The notes under the pieces were generated by a model. That model saw nothing but the letters and a program-made list of their open reading frames with translations. It made no database searches and was not told where the DNA came from. This document shows positions 36,594 to 44,114 of a DNA stretch of 64,000 nucleotides, piece after piece (position 1 is the stretch's first letter; every line of letters begins with the position of its first letter). The translations under genes and the position numbers were made by a program. Source of the DNA: JAKFWF01 sp031367505 (lineage in GTDB: Bacteria > Pseudomonadota > Alphaproteobacteria > Rhizobiales > Hyphomicrobiaceae); assembly GCA_031367505.1 (NCBI GenBank), contig JANLPY010000421.1, forward strand, positions 39,724 to 103,723, in the 5' to 3' direction.

Positions 36594-36780
36594 CGCCGGC
36601 TGTAGTGTGGGTCTATAGTTCAGATATCGGCGAATGGCCGCTGTCCCAACCCACATCCACCCACCCCATGAACGAAGATGACAGCGAGCAGCGCGGACTT
36701 TGGGAAGCACCGGCGGTGATATCGCCGCATAGCGGTCATCGCGAGCGTTTGCGTGATCGCTTCACGGGTGGCGGCCAATA
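36594..36780 (+). pseudogene. Duplicated 5' fragment of radC with its upstream region
   Basis: From ATG 36668 the first ~33 codons encode a near copy of the RadC N-terminus: shared words include DDSEQ/NDSEQ, GLWEAP, GHRERLRDRF. The 70 or so bases upstream also resemble those upstream of radC (CTGTAGTGTG, CATCGGCGA). After about 36775 the similarity stops and no JAMM domain follows. The real radC is 1 kb downstream on the same strand. It represents a partial tandem duplication that has been interrupted. Confidence 0.8.
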
Positions 36781-36937
36781 TTATCAGCCGCACCAACAAG
36801 GTCGAAGCACCGATGCGAGATCCGTGAGTGAACACCCGCACTGCCGCTGCTCATTAGCCGCAGGACATCGTGAAGCATGGAAAAAAGTGGTGAGGTCCGC
36901 GAAAGAACTGGCATGTGTTCAGTTGAGTGAGACTACA

Positions 36938-37552
36938 ATGTATCGAACAGTAAATGCGATAGCAGCGATGTGCGCGTTTGTGGCCGGATCGTCGGCGGCG
37001 CTGGCGCTTGAGTGCGGTGGGCCGGAAGATATTCTGCGCTACATCCCGCAGGAGGATCGTGCCGTCTCGCGAATGGTTGCAGCGAACGTGCTCGCGCGCT
37101 CCGATCTCGCGTTCGAGGGCCGGCTGGTCAAAGAAACGCGAACGCCGCCCGTGTCTACCGGTGCATCGGGTCCGGGTTTTGGCAGCACCCTCTATGAGTT
37201 CCGCGATGTCCGGTGGCTCAAGGGTCCGAAGCTAGGTCAGAACGCGGACAAACTTAGTTTCTTCAAAATTTGGTGGTGCACCGATTGCGAAGCCAAGCGC
37301 CTGGTGACGGTGCACGACAAAAACCCGTTGCCGGACCGGGTTTGGCTCGGAGATTGGCCGCGCGCCTACGACCGGGCCAAGGCAAAAACCGAGTATCAGA
37401 TCGAGCCGGATGTCGCCGCGGGCTTCTGCGATACCGGATGGGCACAGTCCGACGATAAGGATGTGCAAAGCGAGCTTGATCTGGCGATCGAACGAATGCG
37501 CGCGGCCGCCGCCCAAGAAGCTCAAGATATCGCGGCACTAGCGAAGAAGTGA
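36938..37552 (+). CDS. Hypothetical secreted protein
   Basis: A 204-residue protein with an N-terminal signal peptide (MYRTVNAIAAMCAFVAGSS, Ala-rich cut near ALALEC). The mature part has five Cys, including WWCTDCEAK and GFCDTGW, and a segment EFRDVRWLKGPK. I do not recognise the family. The C-terminus is helical. GAGTGAG sits upstream of ATG 36938. The frame stays open back to the radC fragment, but the signal peptide argues for the internal start. It lies between the radC fragment and radC itself. Confidence 0.7.
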   Translation: MYRTVNAIAAMCAFVAGSSAALALECGGPEDILRYIPQEDRAVSRMVAANVLARSDLAFEGRLVKETRTPPVSTGASGPGFGSTLYEFRDVRWLKGPKLGQNADKLSFFKIWWCTDCEAKRLVTVHDKNPLPDRVWLGDWPRAYDRAKAKTEYQIEPDVAAGFCDTGWAQSDDKDVQSELDLAIERMRAAAAQEAQDIAALAKK

Positions 37553-37722
37553 TGGGTAACTTGAGGCGCGATATATCCGACCCCCAATTGAGTGGTTATT
37601 GCGCCGCCGGTGTTAGCGACTGCGTGTGCCACCAGCGCTTGTCATCGATGGCGCTGCCTGTAGTGTGAGTACTCAATGCGCATCGGCGATACGCTGCCGC
37701 CTCAACTTCGACCGCCCACCTC

Positions 37723-38445
37723 ATGAACAAAAACGACAGCGAACAGGGCGGACTTTGGGAAGCACCGGTGGTGATATCGGCGCACACGGGGCATCGCGAA
37801 CGCTTGCGTGATCGGTTCATGCTTGGTGGCGACAAGGCACTGCCCGATTACGAAATGCTCGAACTCGTGCTGTTCAACGCGATCCCGCGCCGCGATACCA
37901 AGCCACTCGCCAAGGAGCTGATCGCGCGGTTCGGCACATTTTCCGAAGTCGTCTCAGCGCCGGAGACGCGACTGCGCGAGATCAAGGGCGTAAGCGACCG
38001 GGTGGTGACCGAACTAAAACTGGTACGAGCCGCCGCGCTGCGCCTGATGCAAGGCCAAATCATGGAGCGCAAGGTGCTGTCGTCGTGGGATCAGGTGGTC
38101 GCCTACTGTCGCGCGGCGATGGCCTATGAAGCCCGCGAGCAGTTCCGCATCCTGTTCCTCGATAAGAAAAACAATCTGATCGCCGACGAAATGCAGCAAC
38201 AAGGCACGGTCGATCACACGCCGGTTTATGTGCGCGAGGTCGTCAAACGCGCGTTGGAGTTGTCGGCGACCGCGATCATCCTGGTCCACAATCACCCGTC
38301 AGGCGATCCGACACCGTCGCGTGCCGACATCGACATGACCAAGATTATCGTAGAAGCCGCAAAGCCGTTGGGTGTGCTGGTGCACGACCACATCATCGTC
38401 GGCCGCGACCGAGTGGTAAGCTTCAAGGGACTGCGGTTGATGTGA
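37723..38445 (+). CDS. radC: RadC-family (JAMM-domain) protein
   Basis: A 240-residue protein of normal length. The N-terminal helix-hairpin-helix part (LPDYEMLELVLFNAIPRRDTKPLAKELI) precedes the JAMM metalloprotease-like motif HNHPSGDPTPSRADIDMT with the metal-binding His, His and Asp. The E of the JAMM site is supplied further upstream. A DNA-repair role was proposed for the family but is not established. A fragment of its 5' end is duplicated upstream. Confidence 0.93.
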   Translation: MNKNDSEQGGLWEAPVVISAHTGHRERLRDRFMLGGDKALPDYEMLELVLFNAIPRRDTKPLAKELIARFGTFSEVVSAPETRLREIKGVSDRVVTELKLVRAAALRLMQGQIMERKVLSSWDQVVAYCRAAMAYEAREQFRILFLDKKNNLIADEMQQQGTVDHTPVYVREVVKRALELSATAIILVHNHPSGDPTPSRADIDMTKIIVEAAKPLGVLVHDHIIVGRDRVVSFKGLRLM

Positions 38446-38781
38446 GCTTTTTGTTGGCGACATCCGACTCTGCTTCCACCGAGCCGGCCGGAAGTCGCGG
38501 CTCAGACGGCAATATCCGCCCGGCACTCATGGTGAGCGTCCGATCCGCGAACCGTTCGGCCCAATGCAACCGCTGCGAGCGCCAACAGTCTGAACATAGT
38601 TACTTAACTCCATCGAGCTGCGGATGCTCAGACGTCATAGCGGTCAATTCGGTCACGCGTTATGACAACTGCTTGATTGGGCTCGTCCACACGTCTGTTC
38701 GGGCGGCACTTGCTGCCACACGAAAAACCTTCCATATGCACGGGCTGCATAGCTCATCCAACCTGCCCGGAGCCGCCGATC
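38446..38781. other. 336-base gap upstream of trxB
   Basis: No credible coding frame, RNA structure or repeat was recognised. The trxB promoter must lie here; I could not pick a convincing -35/-10 pair. Confidence 0.4.
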
Positions 38782-39759
38782 ATGGCCACCTCACTCCCAG
38801 TCGCCAAGCACGCGCACGTCATTATCCTAGGCTCCGGACCTGCCGGCTACACCGCTGCGATTTATGCGGCGCGCGCTATGCTCAAGCCGTTGCTGATCCA
38901 GGGCATCCAGCCCGGCGGGCAACTGACCATCACCACCGACGTCGAAAACTATCCCGGTTTCGCCAAGGCGATCCAGGGGCCTTGGCTCATGGAGGAGATG
39001 AAGGCGCAGGCGGAACATGTCGGCACCGAAACCGTGATGGATCACATTACGTCGGTCGATCTGGAAAACCGGCCCTTCCGCCTCGAAGGTGACAGCGGCG
39101 ACGCCTACACGTGCGATGCACTGATCATTTGTACCGGTGCCCAGGCCCGCTGGCTCGGCATCCCGAGTGAAGACGACTTCAAGGGCTACGGCGTTTCGGC
39201 TTGCGCGACCTGCGATGGGTTTTTCTACAAGGGTAAGGATGTCGTGGTTGTTGGCGGTGGCAATACGGCCGTCGAGGAGGCGATTTTTCTCACCAACTTC
39301 GCCCGCAAGGTCACCGTGGTGCACCGGCGTGACAGTTTTCGCGCCGAGAAAATTCTGCAAGAGCGGTTGTTCAAGAACCCCAAGATTTCGGTGGTATGGG
39401 ATACCGCGGTCCATGAAATCGTCGGATCGAATGATCCAAGAAATGTTCGGGGAATCCGGCTCGAAAACGTCAAGACGGGCGTCGTAACCGAGCGCACTGT
39501 CGACGGGGTGTTCATAGCCATTGGTCATGCGCCGGCAACTGAGCTGTTCAAGGGCAAGCTTGAAATGACGAAGTCCGGTTATCTGATCACCAAGCCGGAC
39601 TCGACCGCGACGACTATTCCAGGCGTCTATGCAGCAGGCGACGTGAAAGACGAGGTGTATCGCCAAGCTGTGACTGCCGCCGGTATGGGTTGCATGGCCG
39701 CTCTTGAAGCCGAAAAGTGGCTCGCCAGCCTAGGCGCCAGTCCTGAGGCAACGTATTGA
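38782..39759 (+). CDS. trxB: Thioredoxin-disulfide reductase
   Basis: A 325-residue FAD enzyme that reduces thioredoxin with NADPH. The FAD motif is VIILGSGPAGYTAAIYAARA. The redox centre is SACATCDGFFYKG (CxxC) and the NADPH motif VVVVGGGNTAVEEA followed by HRRDSFRAE. The C-terminal FAD block is GVYAAGDVKDEVYRQAVTAAGMGCMAA. ATG 38782 is chosen; upstream frame is unrelated. A LysR gene follows, a common pairing in alphaproteobacteria. Confidence 0.96.
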   Translation: MATSLPVAKHAHVIILGSGPAGYTAAIYAARAMLKPLLIQGIQPGGQLTITTDVENYPGFAKAIQGPWLMEEMKAQAEHVGTETVMDHITSVDLENRPFRLEGDSGDAYTCDALIICTGAQARWLGIPSEDDFKGYGVSACATCDGFFYKGKDVVVVGGGNTAVEEAIFLTNFARKVTVVHRRDSFRAEKILQERLFKNPKISVVWDTAVHEIVGSNDPRNVRGIRLENVKTGVVTERTVDGVFIAIGHAPATELFKGKLEMTKSGYLITKPDSTATTIPGVYAAGDVKDEVYRQAVTAAGMGCMAALEAEKWLASLGASPEATY

Positions 39760-39972
39760 ATACCCCAAACTGCCAAAGCCCTTGTTTTTTGAAATAGGGC
39801 TCGTAACCTGCGACCCAACGAAAAGAAAAGCCAAAAAACGACAAGAAACGCCGTGAACCTGCAATTTCCGTCTTGAAAAACTAGTCATAAATGCACGCGT
39901 TTGCGTCTCCAGCGCTAGCCAGGAGGCGCGGCGTCTAGCGCTGTTTTGCGCACTCCCGAAGGACCTCCGCCT

Positions 39973-40866
39973 ATGGATTGGGACAAGCTGCGAATTTTTC
40001 ATGCCGCCGCCGAGGCTGGCAGCTTTACCCATGCGGGTGAGGCGCTGCGTATGAGCCAGTCGGCGGTCAGCCGGCAGGTCTCCTCGCTCGAAAAAGACCT
40101 CGGCATAGCGCTCTTTCACCGGCATGCACGCGGCCTAGTCCTCACCGAGCAAGGCGACATGCTCTATCGCACCGCCAGCGATGTCATGAACAAGCTGCAG
40201 ACGGCGGAAACGCTTCTTGCCGATACGACCACGAAACCAACAGGCGAGCTTCGCATTACCTGTCCGATCGGTTTGGGTACGGTGTGGGTGACACAGCGCT
40301 TGCGCGATTTCATCGAGCTCTACCCCGATATCCGCGTGGATTTGATCTTGAACGACGATCAGATCGATATTTCCATGCGCGAAGCTGACGTCGCCATCTG
40401 GACGCGCGAGCCGGAGCAGGCGGATTTGATCCGGCGGGCGCTATTTACGATGAAGGTTCGTGCGTTCGCATCGACCGGATACGTCCGCAAGTTCGGCACG
40501 CCGCAATCGCTCGAAGACTTGGAGAAGCACCGCTTCGTATCATACGGCGGGACGCCAGCGCAGCATTTGTCGGTCATTCGCTGGTTGGAAACCGCAGGGC
40601 GTGACGGCAAGGATCCACGCGTGCCGGTCTTTCGCGCTAACAGTGTCGTGGCACTCAAGTATGCTGTGCGGGCCGGCATCGGCGTCGGCTTGATTCCGGA
40701 TTATCTGACCGGTGAGGAAACCGATTTGGTGCCAGTGTTGACGGAAGTTCAACTTCCGACCATTCCGATCATCTTCGTGTATCCGGAAGAACTGCGCACG
40801 TCGAAGAAGGTGCAAGTACTGCGTGATTTTCTTGTGTCAAACGCTCGCAATTGGAAGAATGCCTGA
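39973..40866 (+). CDS. LysR-family transcriptional regulator
   Basis: A 297-residue regulator. The N-terminal helix-turn-helix reads MDWDKLRIFHAAAEAGSF and MSQSAVSRQVSSLEKDLG. The effector domain (about 90-290) has GELRITCPIGLG, DIRVDLILNDDQIDI and VRAGIGVGLIPDYL. The target is unknown. ATG 39973 is preferred; AAGGA lies 10 bases upstream. A 213-base gap separates it from trxB. Confidence 0.92.
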   Translation: MDWDKLRIFHAAAEAGSFTHAGEALRMSQSAVSRQVSSLEKDLGIALFHRHARGLVLTEQGDMLYRTASDVMNKLQTAETLLADTTTKPTGELRITCPIGLGTVWVTQRLRDFIELYPDIRVDLILNDDQIDISMREADVAIWTREPEQADLIRRALFTMKVRAFASTGYVRKFGTPQSLEDLEKHRFVSYGGTPAQHLSVIRWLETAGRDGKDPRVPVFRANSVVALKYAVRAGIGVGLIPDYLTGEETDLVPVLTEVQLPTIPIIFVYPEELRTSKKVQVLRDFLVSNARNWKNA

Positions 40867-40950
40867 CCACCCACACCTAGTTTTCGTTTCCACGCGCATG
40901 TCATTTTCATGGCATGCGGGCATCGCATATCCGACATGTGACGTTCTCGA

Positions 40951-40979
40951 TTGCCGCGCACGCAAGCGAGGCGTCTACT
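40951..40979 (+). promoter_or_regulatory. Candidate sigma-70 promoter for the hairpin RNA upstream of leuC
   Basis: TTGCCG (40951-40956) and TCTACT (40974-40979) are spaced by exactly 17 bases. Each matches four of six consensus bases. The implied start, 40983-40987, falls at the first base of the first hairpin of the RNA below. Confidence 0.5.
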
Positions 40980-40985
40980 CTATGC

Positions 40986-41103
40986 AGCTGTGACGGAACA
41001 GCTAATGAAGGCAGTACCCTCCCTTTGATGCCTTCACCCGCCCATGATCGGCGGGATGACCTCAAAACCGGGCCTGGAGCAATCTGGTTGCCCGGCTTTT
41101 TTT
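40986..41103 (+). ncRNA. Candidate small RNA or leuC leader with four consecutive hairpins and intrinsic terminator
   Basis: Four hairpins follow one another: AGCTGT/ACAGCT (40986-41003), GAAGGCA/TGCCTTC (41007-41035) with loop GTACCCTCCCTTTGA, CCCGCC/GGCGGG (41037-41055), and a terminator CCGGGC/GCCCGG (41068-41095) followed by seven T. The second loop carries CCCTCCC, an anti-Shine-Dalgarno-like word. It ends about 100 bases before the leuC ATG, so it could also be an attenuator; no leucine-rich leader peptide is seen. Confidence 0.6.
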
Positions 41104-41205
41104 GCGTTTGCAGGCCTTCTCTTATCGATCTGTTTGCAACAGCGCGGTATCGCGCTATCAGTTGCTTAGATATTCCCATGAGCCGGTGCCCAGGACCTCA
41201 AAACG

Positions 41206-42606
41206 ATGCCACAAACGCTGTACGATAAAATCTTCGCTGACCACATCGTTGCTCGCGAACCGGATGGCACGTGCGTGCTGTATGTCGACCGCCATCTCGT
41301 GCATGAGGTGACCAGTCCGCAGGCATTTGAGGGTCTGCGTATGAGCAACCGGAAAGTTCGCGCGCCTGGCAAGACGTTAGCGGTCGTCGATCACAACGTC
41401 CCGACATCCGACCGCAAAAACGGCATCGCCGACGAGGAAGCGCGCATCCAGGTCGAGGCCCTGGCCAAGAACGCCAAGGACTTCGGCGTCGAGTATTTCA
41501 ATGAACTCGATCGGCGCCAGGGTATCGTTCACGTGATCGGACCCGAGCAAGGCTTTACGTTGCCCGGCACGACGATCGTTTGCGGTGACAGCCACACCTC
41601 GACGCACGGCGCTTTTGGTGCGCTGGCCCACGGTATCGGCACCTCGGAAGTCGAGCATGTGCTGGCGACGCAAACGCTGATCCAGAACAAGGCAAAGAAC
41701 ATGCGCGTCACGGTCGACGGCGTTCTGCCGGACCACGTGACGGCGAAGGACATCGTGCTCGCGATCATCGGCGAGATCGGTACTGCAGGCGGCACCGGTC
41801 ACGTCATCGAATATGATGGCGAAGCGATACGCGCGCTATCGATGGAGGGCCGCATGACGGTCTGCAACATGTCGATCGAAGCGGGCGCACGTGCGGGCAT
41901 GATCGCGCCCGATGCCAAGACGTTCGAATATCTCAAGGGCCGTCCGATGTCGCCGAAAGGCGCCGCCTGGGACCTCGCTATGAAATACTGGGAGACCTTG
42001 AAGTCCGATGAGGGCGCGCACTTCGACAAAGTCGTGAAGCTCGATGCCGCGAAGCTGCCGCCAACGTTGACCTGGGGCAACAGTCCGGAAGATGTCGTGG
42101 CGATCACCGGCGTCGTTCCCGATCCGGCGAAGGTTGACGATGACGGCCGTCGTGCATCGATGGAATTGGCGCTCGACTATATGGGCCTGACGCCCGGCAC
42201 CAAGATGACCGACATCAAGATCGACCGCGTATTTATCGGCTCCTGCACGAATGGCCGCATCGAGGATTTGCGCGCCGCCGCCTCGGTAATCCAAGGCAAG
42301 AAGGTCGCCAGCACGGTCAGTGCGATGATCGTGCCCGGCTCCGGTCTGGTGAAGGAGCAGGCCGAAGCCGAGGGTCTCGACGTGATCTTCAAGGCGGCTG
42401 GTTTCGACTGGCGCGAGCCGGGTTGTTCGATGTGCCTGGGCATGAATCCTGACCAGCTAAAGCCGCGCGAGCGTTGCGCATCGACCTCGAACCGCAACTT
42501 CCAGGGCCGTCAGGGCCGCCTGGGACGCACCCATCTCGTGTCACCGCAGATGGCCGCCGCCGCCGCAATCGCCGGGCACTTTGTCGACGTGCGCACGTGG
42601 GAGTGA
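41206..42606 (+). CDS. leuC: 3-isopropylmalate dehydratase large subunit
   Basis: A 466-residue aconitase-family enzyme that isomerises 2- to 3-isopropylmalate in leucine synthesis. Signature blocks: MPQTLYDKIFADHIV, IVCGDSHTSTHGAFGALAHGIG, and the [4Fe-4S] Cys ligands in FIGSCTNGRIEDL and PGCSMCLGMNPDQL. It needs LeuD, which is not adjacent here: an aminotransferase follows 79 bases downstream. It is preceded by the hairpin RNA. Confidence 0.97.
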   Translation: MPQTLYDKIFADHIVAREPDGTCVLYVDRHLVHEVTSPQAFEGLRMSNRKVRAPGKTLAVVDHNVPTSDRKNGIADEEARIQVEALAKNAKDFGVEYFNELDRRQGIVHVIGPEQGFTLPGTTIVCGDSHTSTHGAFGALAHGIGTSEVEHVLATQTLIQNKAKNMRVTVDGVLPDHVTAKDIVLAIIGEIGTAGGTGHVIEYDGEAIRALSMEGRMTVCNMSIEAGARAGMIAPDAKTFEYLKGRPMSPKGAAWDLAMKYWETLKSDEGAHFDKVVKLDAAKLPPTLTWGNSPEDVVAITGVVPDPAKVDDDGRRASMELALDYMGLTPGTKMTDIKIDRVFIGSCTNGRIEDLRAAASVIQGKKVASTVSAMIVPGSGLVKEQAEAEGLDVIFKAAGFDWREPGCSMCLGMNPDQLKPRERCASTSNRNFQGRQGRLGRTHLVSPQMAAAAAIAGHFVDVRTWE

Positions 42607-42685
42607 GGGTCGCTGAACTTGCACACCTCAATACCATGCTGACCCGTGGCGCATTCGAAGCGTCCAATCGCAGGAACCCTCTCCC

Positions 42686-43912
42686 ATGAACTCCCGCCCC
42701 AACGGCCGTCCGTTTTTCTTTGCGCCCGGTCCGACCAACATCCCGGACCGCATTCTGGGCGCCATGAACAAGCCGACGATGGATTTTCTGGCGCCGGAGT
42801 TTTTGACGATCCATGCCCGCGTGCATGAGGGCATTAAGAAGGTGCTGAAGACCAAGCAGCACCTATTTATGTACGCCGCCAACGGTCACGGCGCATGGGA
42901 AGCAGCGCTCGCAAACACACTGGCGCCGGGGGATAAGGTGCTGTCGCTCGAGTCGGGCTACTTCTCTGCCAACTGGGCGACGATGGCGCAGGAACTTGGG
43001 CTGGTGGTTGAGGTGTTACCGGCCGACTGGCGCACCGGCGTCGGCCAGGACGCGATGATCAAGCGCCTCAAGGCCGACCCGACCGGCGAGATCAAAGCCG
43101 TCCTCGTCGCCCATAACGAGACAGCAACTGGTGTCGCCACGCCGTTGCTGGAAGTTCGTCAAGCCCTCGATGAAGCCAAACACAAGGCAATGTTGTTTGC
43201 CGATACGATTTCCTCACTCGGCTCGTTCGACTTCCAGATGGATAAATGGGGCGTCGATATCGTCGTCGGCGGCAGCCAGAAGGGGCTGATGATGACGACG
43301 GGTCTCTCATTCACCGGTGTCAGCGATCGCGCGCTCGAGTTGTCGAAGCACATCAAGACCCGCCGCAGCTATTGGAGCTGGGCGGATATGCTTACACGTC
43401 AGCCGCAGAAATTCCCCGGCACGACGCCCGTTCACATGTTCTTTGGCCTCGATGAATCGCTCAGTATGATCGAAGCTGAAGGCCTAGATGCGGTGTTCCG
43501 CCGCCATCGCCGCTATGCCAACGCAACGCGCGCCGCGATCGCTCATTGGGGCGGTGGGACTGTCAGTGGCGCCACGGTATCGGAGGCCGGGATCAAGGGC
43601 AGCATCAAGTCGTTGGAACTTGTCTGCGCGAACCCAAAGCGCATGTCGGATTCCGTGTCGGCGATCTTTACGCCGGATGGTCACGACGCCAACGCGCTAC
43701 GAGCGCTAACGCAGAGCCGATACAATTTGACGCTCGGAGGCGGGCTTGGGCCACTGAATGGTCGCGTTTTCCGTATCGGCCACATGGGTGATCTGAATGA
43801 GCCGATGATGCTCGGCGCCCTTGCGACATTGGAGCTGGCGTTCAGCAGCGCGAAAGTCCCGCATCAGCCAGGTGGTGTTGATGCTGCGATGAAATCGCTT
43901 CTTGATGCCTGA
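42686..43912 (+). CDS. Serine--glyoxylate-type class V aminotransferase
   Basis: A 408-residue PLP enzyme. It opens with FFAPGPTNIPDRILGAM, characteristic of serine/alanine-glyoxylate aminotransferases. The Asp to PLP is in LFADTISSLGSFDF, the Schiff-base Lys in VVGGSQKGLMM, and GGGLGPLNGRVFRIGHMGD is the C-terminal Arg motif. It moves an amino group from serine or alanine to glyoxylate. It lies downstream of leuC on the same strand after a 79-base gap. Confidence 0.92.
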   Translation: MNSRPNGRPFFFAPGPTNIPDRILGAMNKPTMDFLAPEFLTIHARVHEGIKKVLKTKQHLFMYAANGHGAWEAALANTLAPGDKVLSLESGYFSANWATMAQELGLVVEVLPADWRTGVGQDAMIKRLKADPTGEIKAVLVAHNETATGVATPLLEVRQALDEAKHKAMLFADTISSLGSFDFQMDKWGVDIVVGGSQKGLMMTTGLSFTGVSDRALELSKHIKTRRSYWSWADMLTRQPQKFPGTTPVHMFFGLDESLSMIEAEGLDAVFRRHRRYANATRAAIAHWGGGTVSGATVSEAGIKGSIKSLELVCANPKRMSDSVSAIFTPDGHDANALRALTQSRYNLTLGGGLGPLNGRVFRIGHMGDLNEPMMLGALATLELAFSSAKVPHQPGGVDAAMKSLLDA

Positions 43913-44114
43913 TTTTTCGGCACCTTGAATGTTGTACAGGCCATCCCCATCGGTTCACGCAAGTGTCACGGGTCCCCGACTATTTGGGGACTTAAATCGG
44001 CATCCGATCTAGGTTAAAGGAACGGCAAATCAACTGCGCACTGTTCGGTGCGCATTTTGGCGTTGACGGTGCTTTGGGCTGCCGGCGCCTGCATTCACGA
44101 GGATCACACCCACT

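Larger units (their letters stand above)
40867..41205. other. 339-base gap between the LysR gene and leuC
   Basis: Holds the hairpin RNA and its promoter, plus an inverted repeat AGCGCG-GTAT-CGCGCT at 41141-41156, about 50 bases before the leuC start. This last could be an operator or a leader hairpin. No coding frame is convincing. Confidence 0.6.

Noticed and set aside
36605..37552. One continuous frame joining the radC fragment and the secreted protein
   Set aside because: A clear signal peptide begins at 36938 with its own ribosome-binding site, so the join is probably chance after an interrupted duplication.
39777..39803. A terminator after trxB
   Set aside because: AGCCCT/AGGGCT is present but the T run is in the loop rather than after the stem.
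43972..43991. A terminator between the aminotransferase and sucA
   Set aside because: The stem is only 6 bp (GTCCCC/GGGGAC) with no T run; it may be a chance or leader hairpin.
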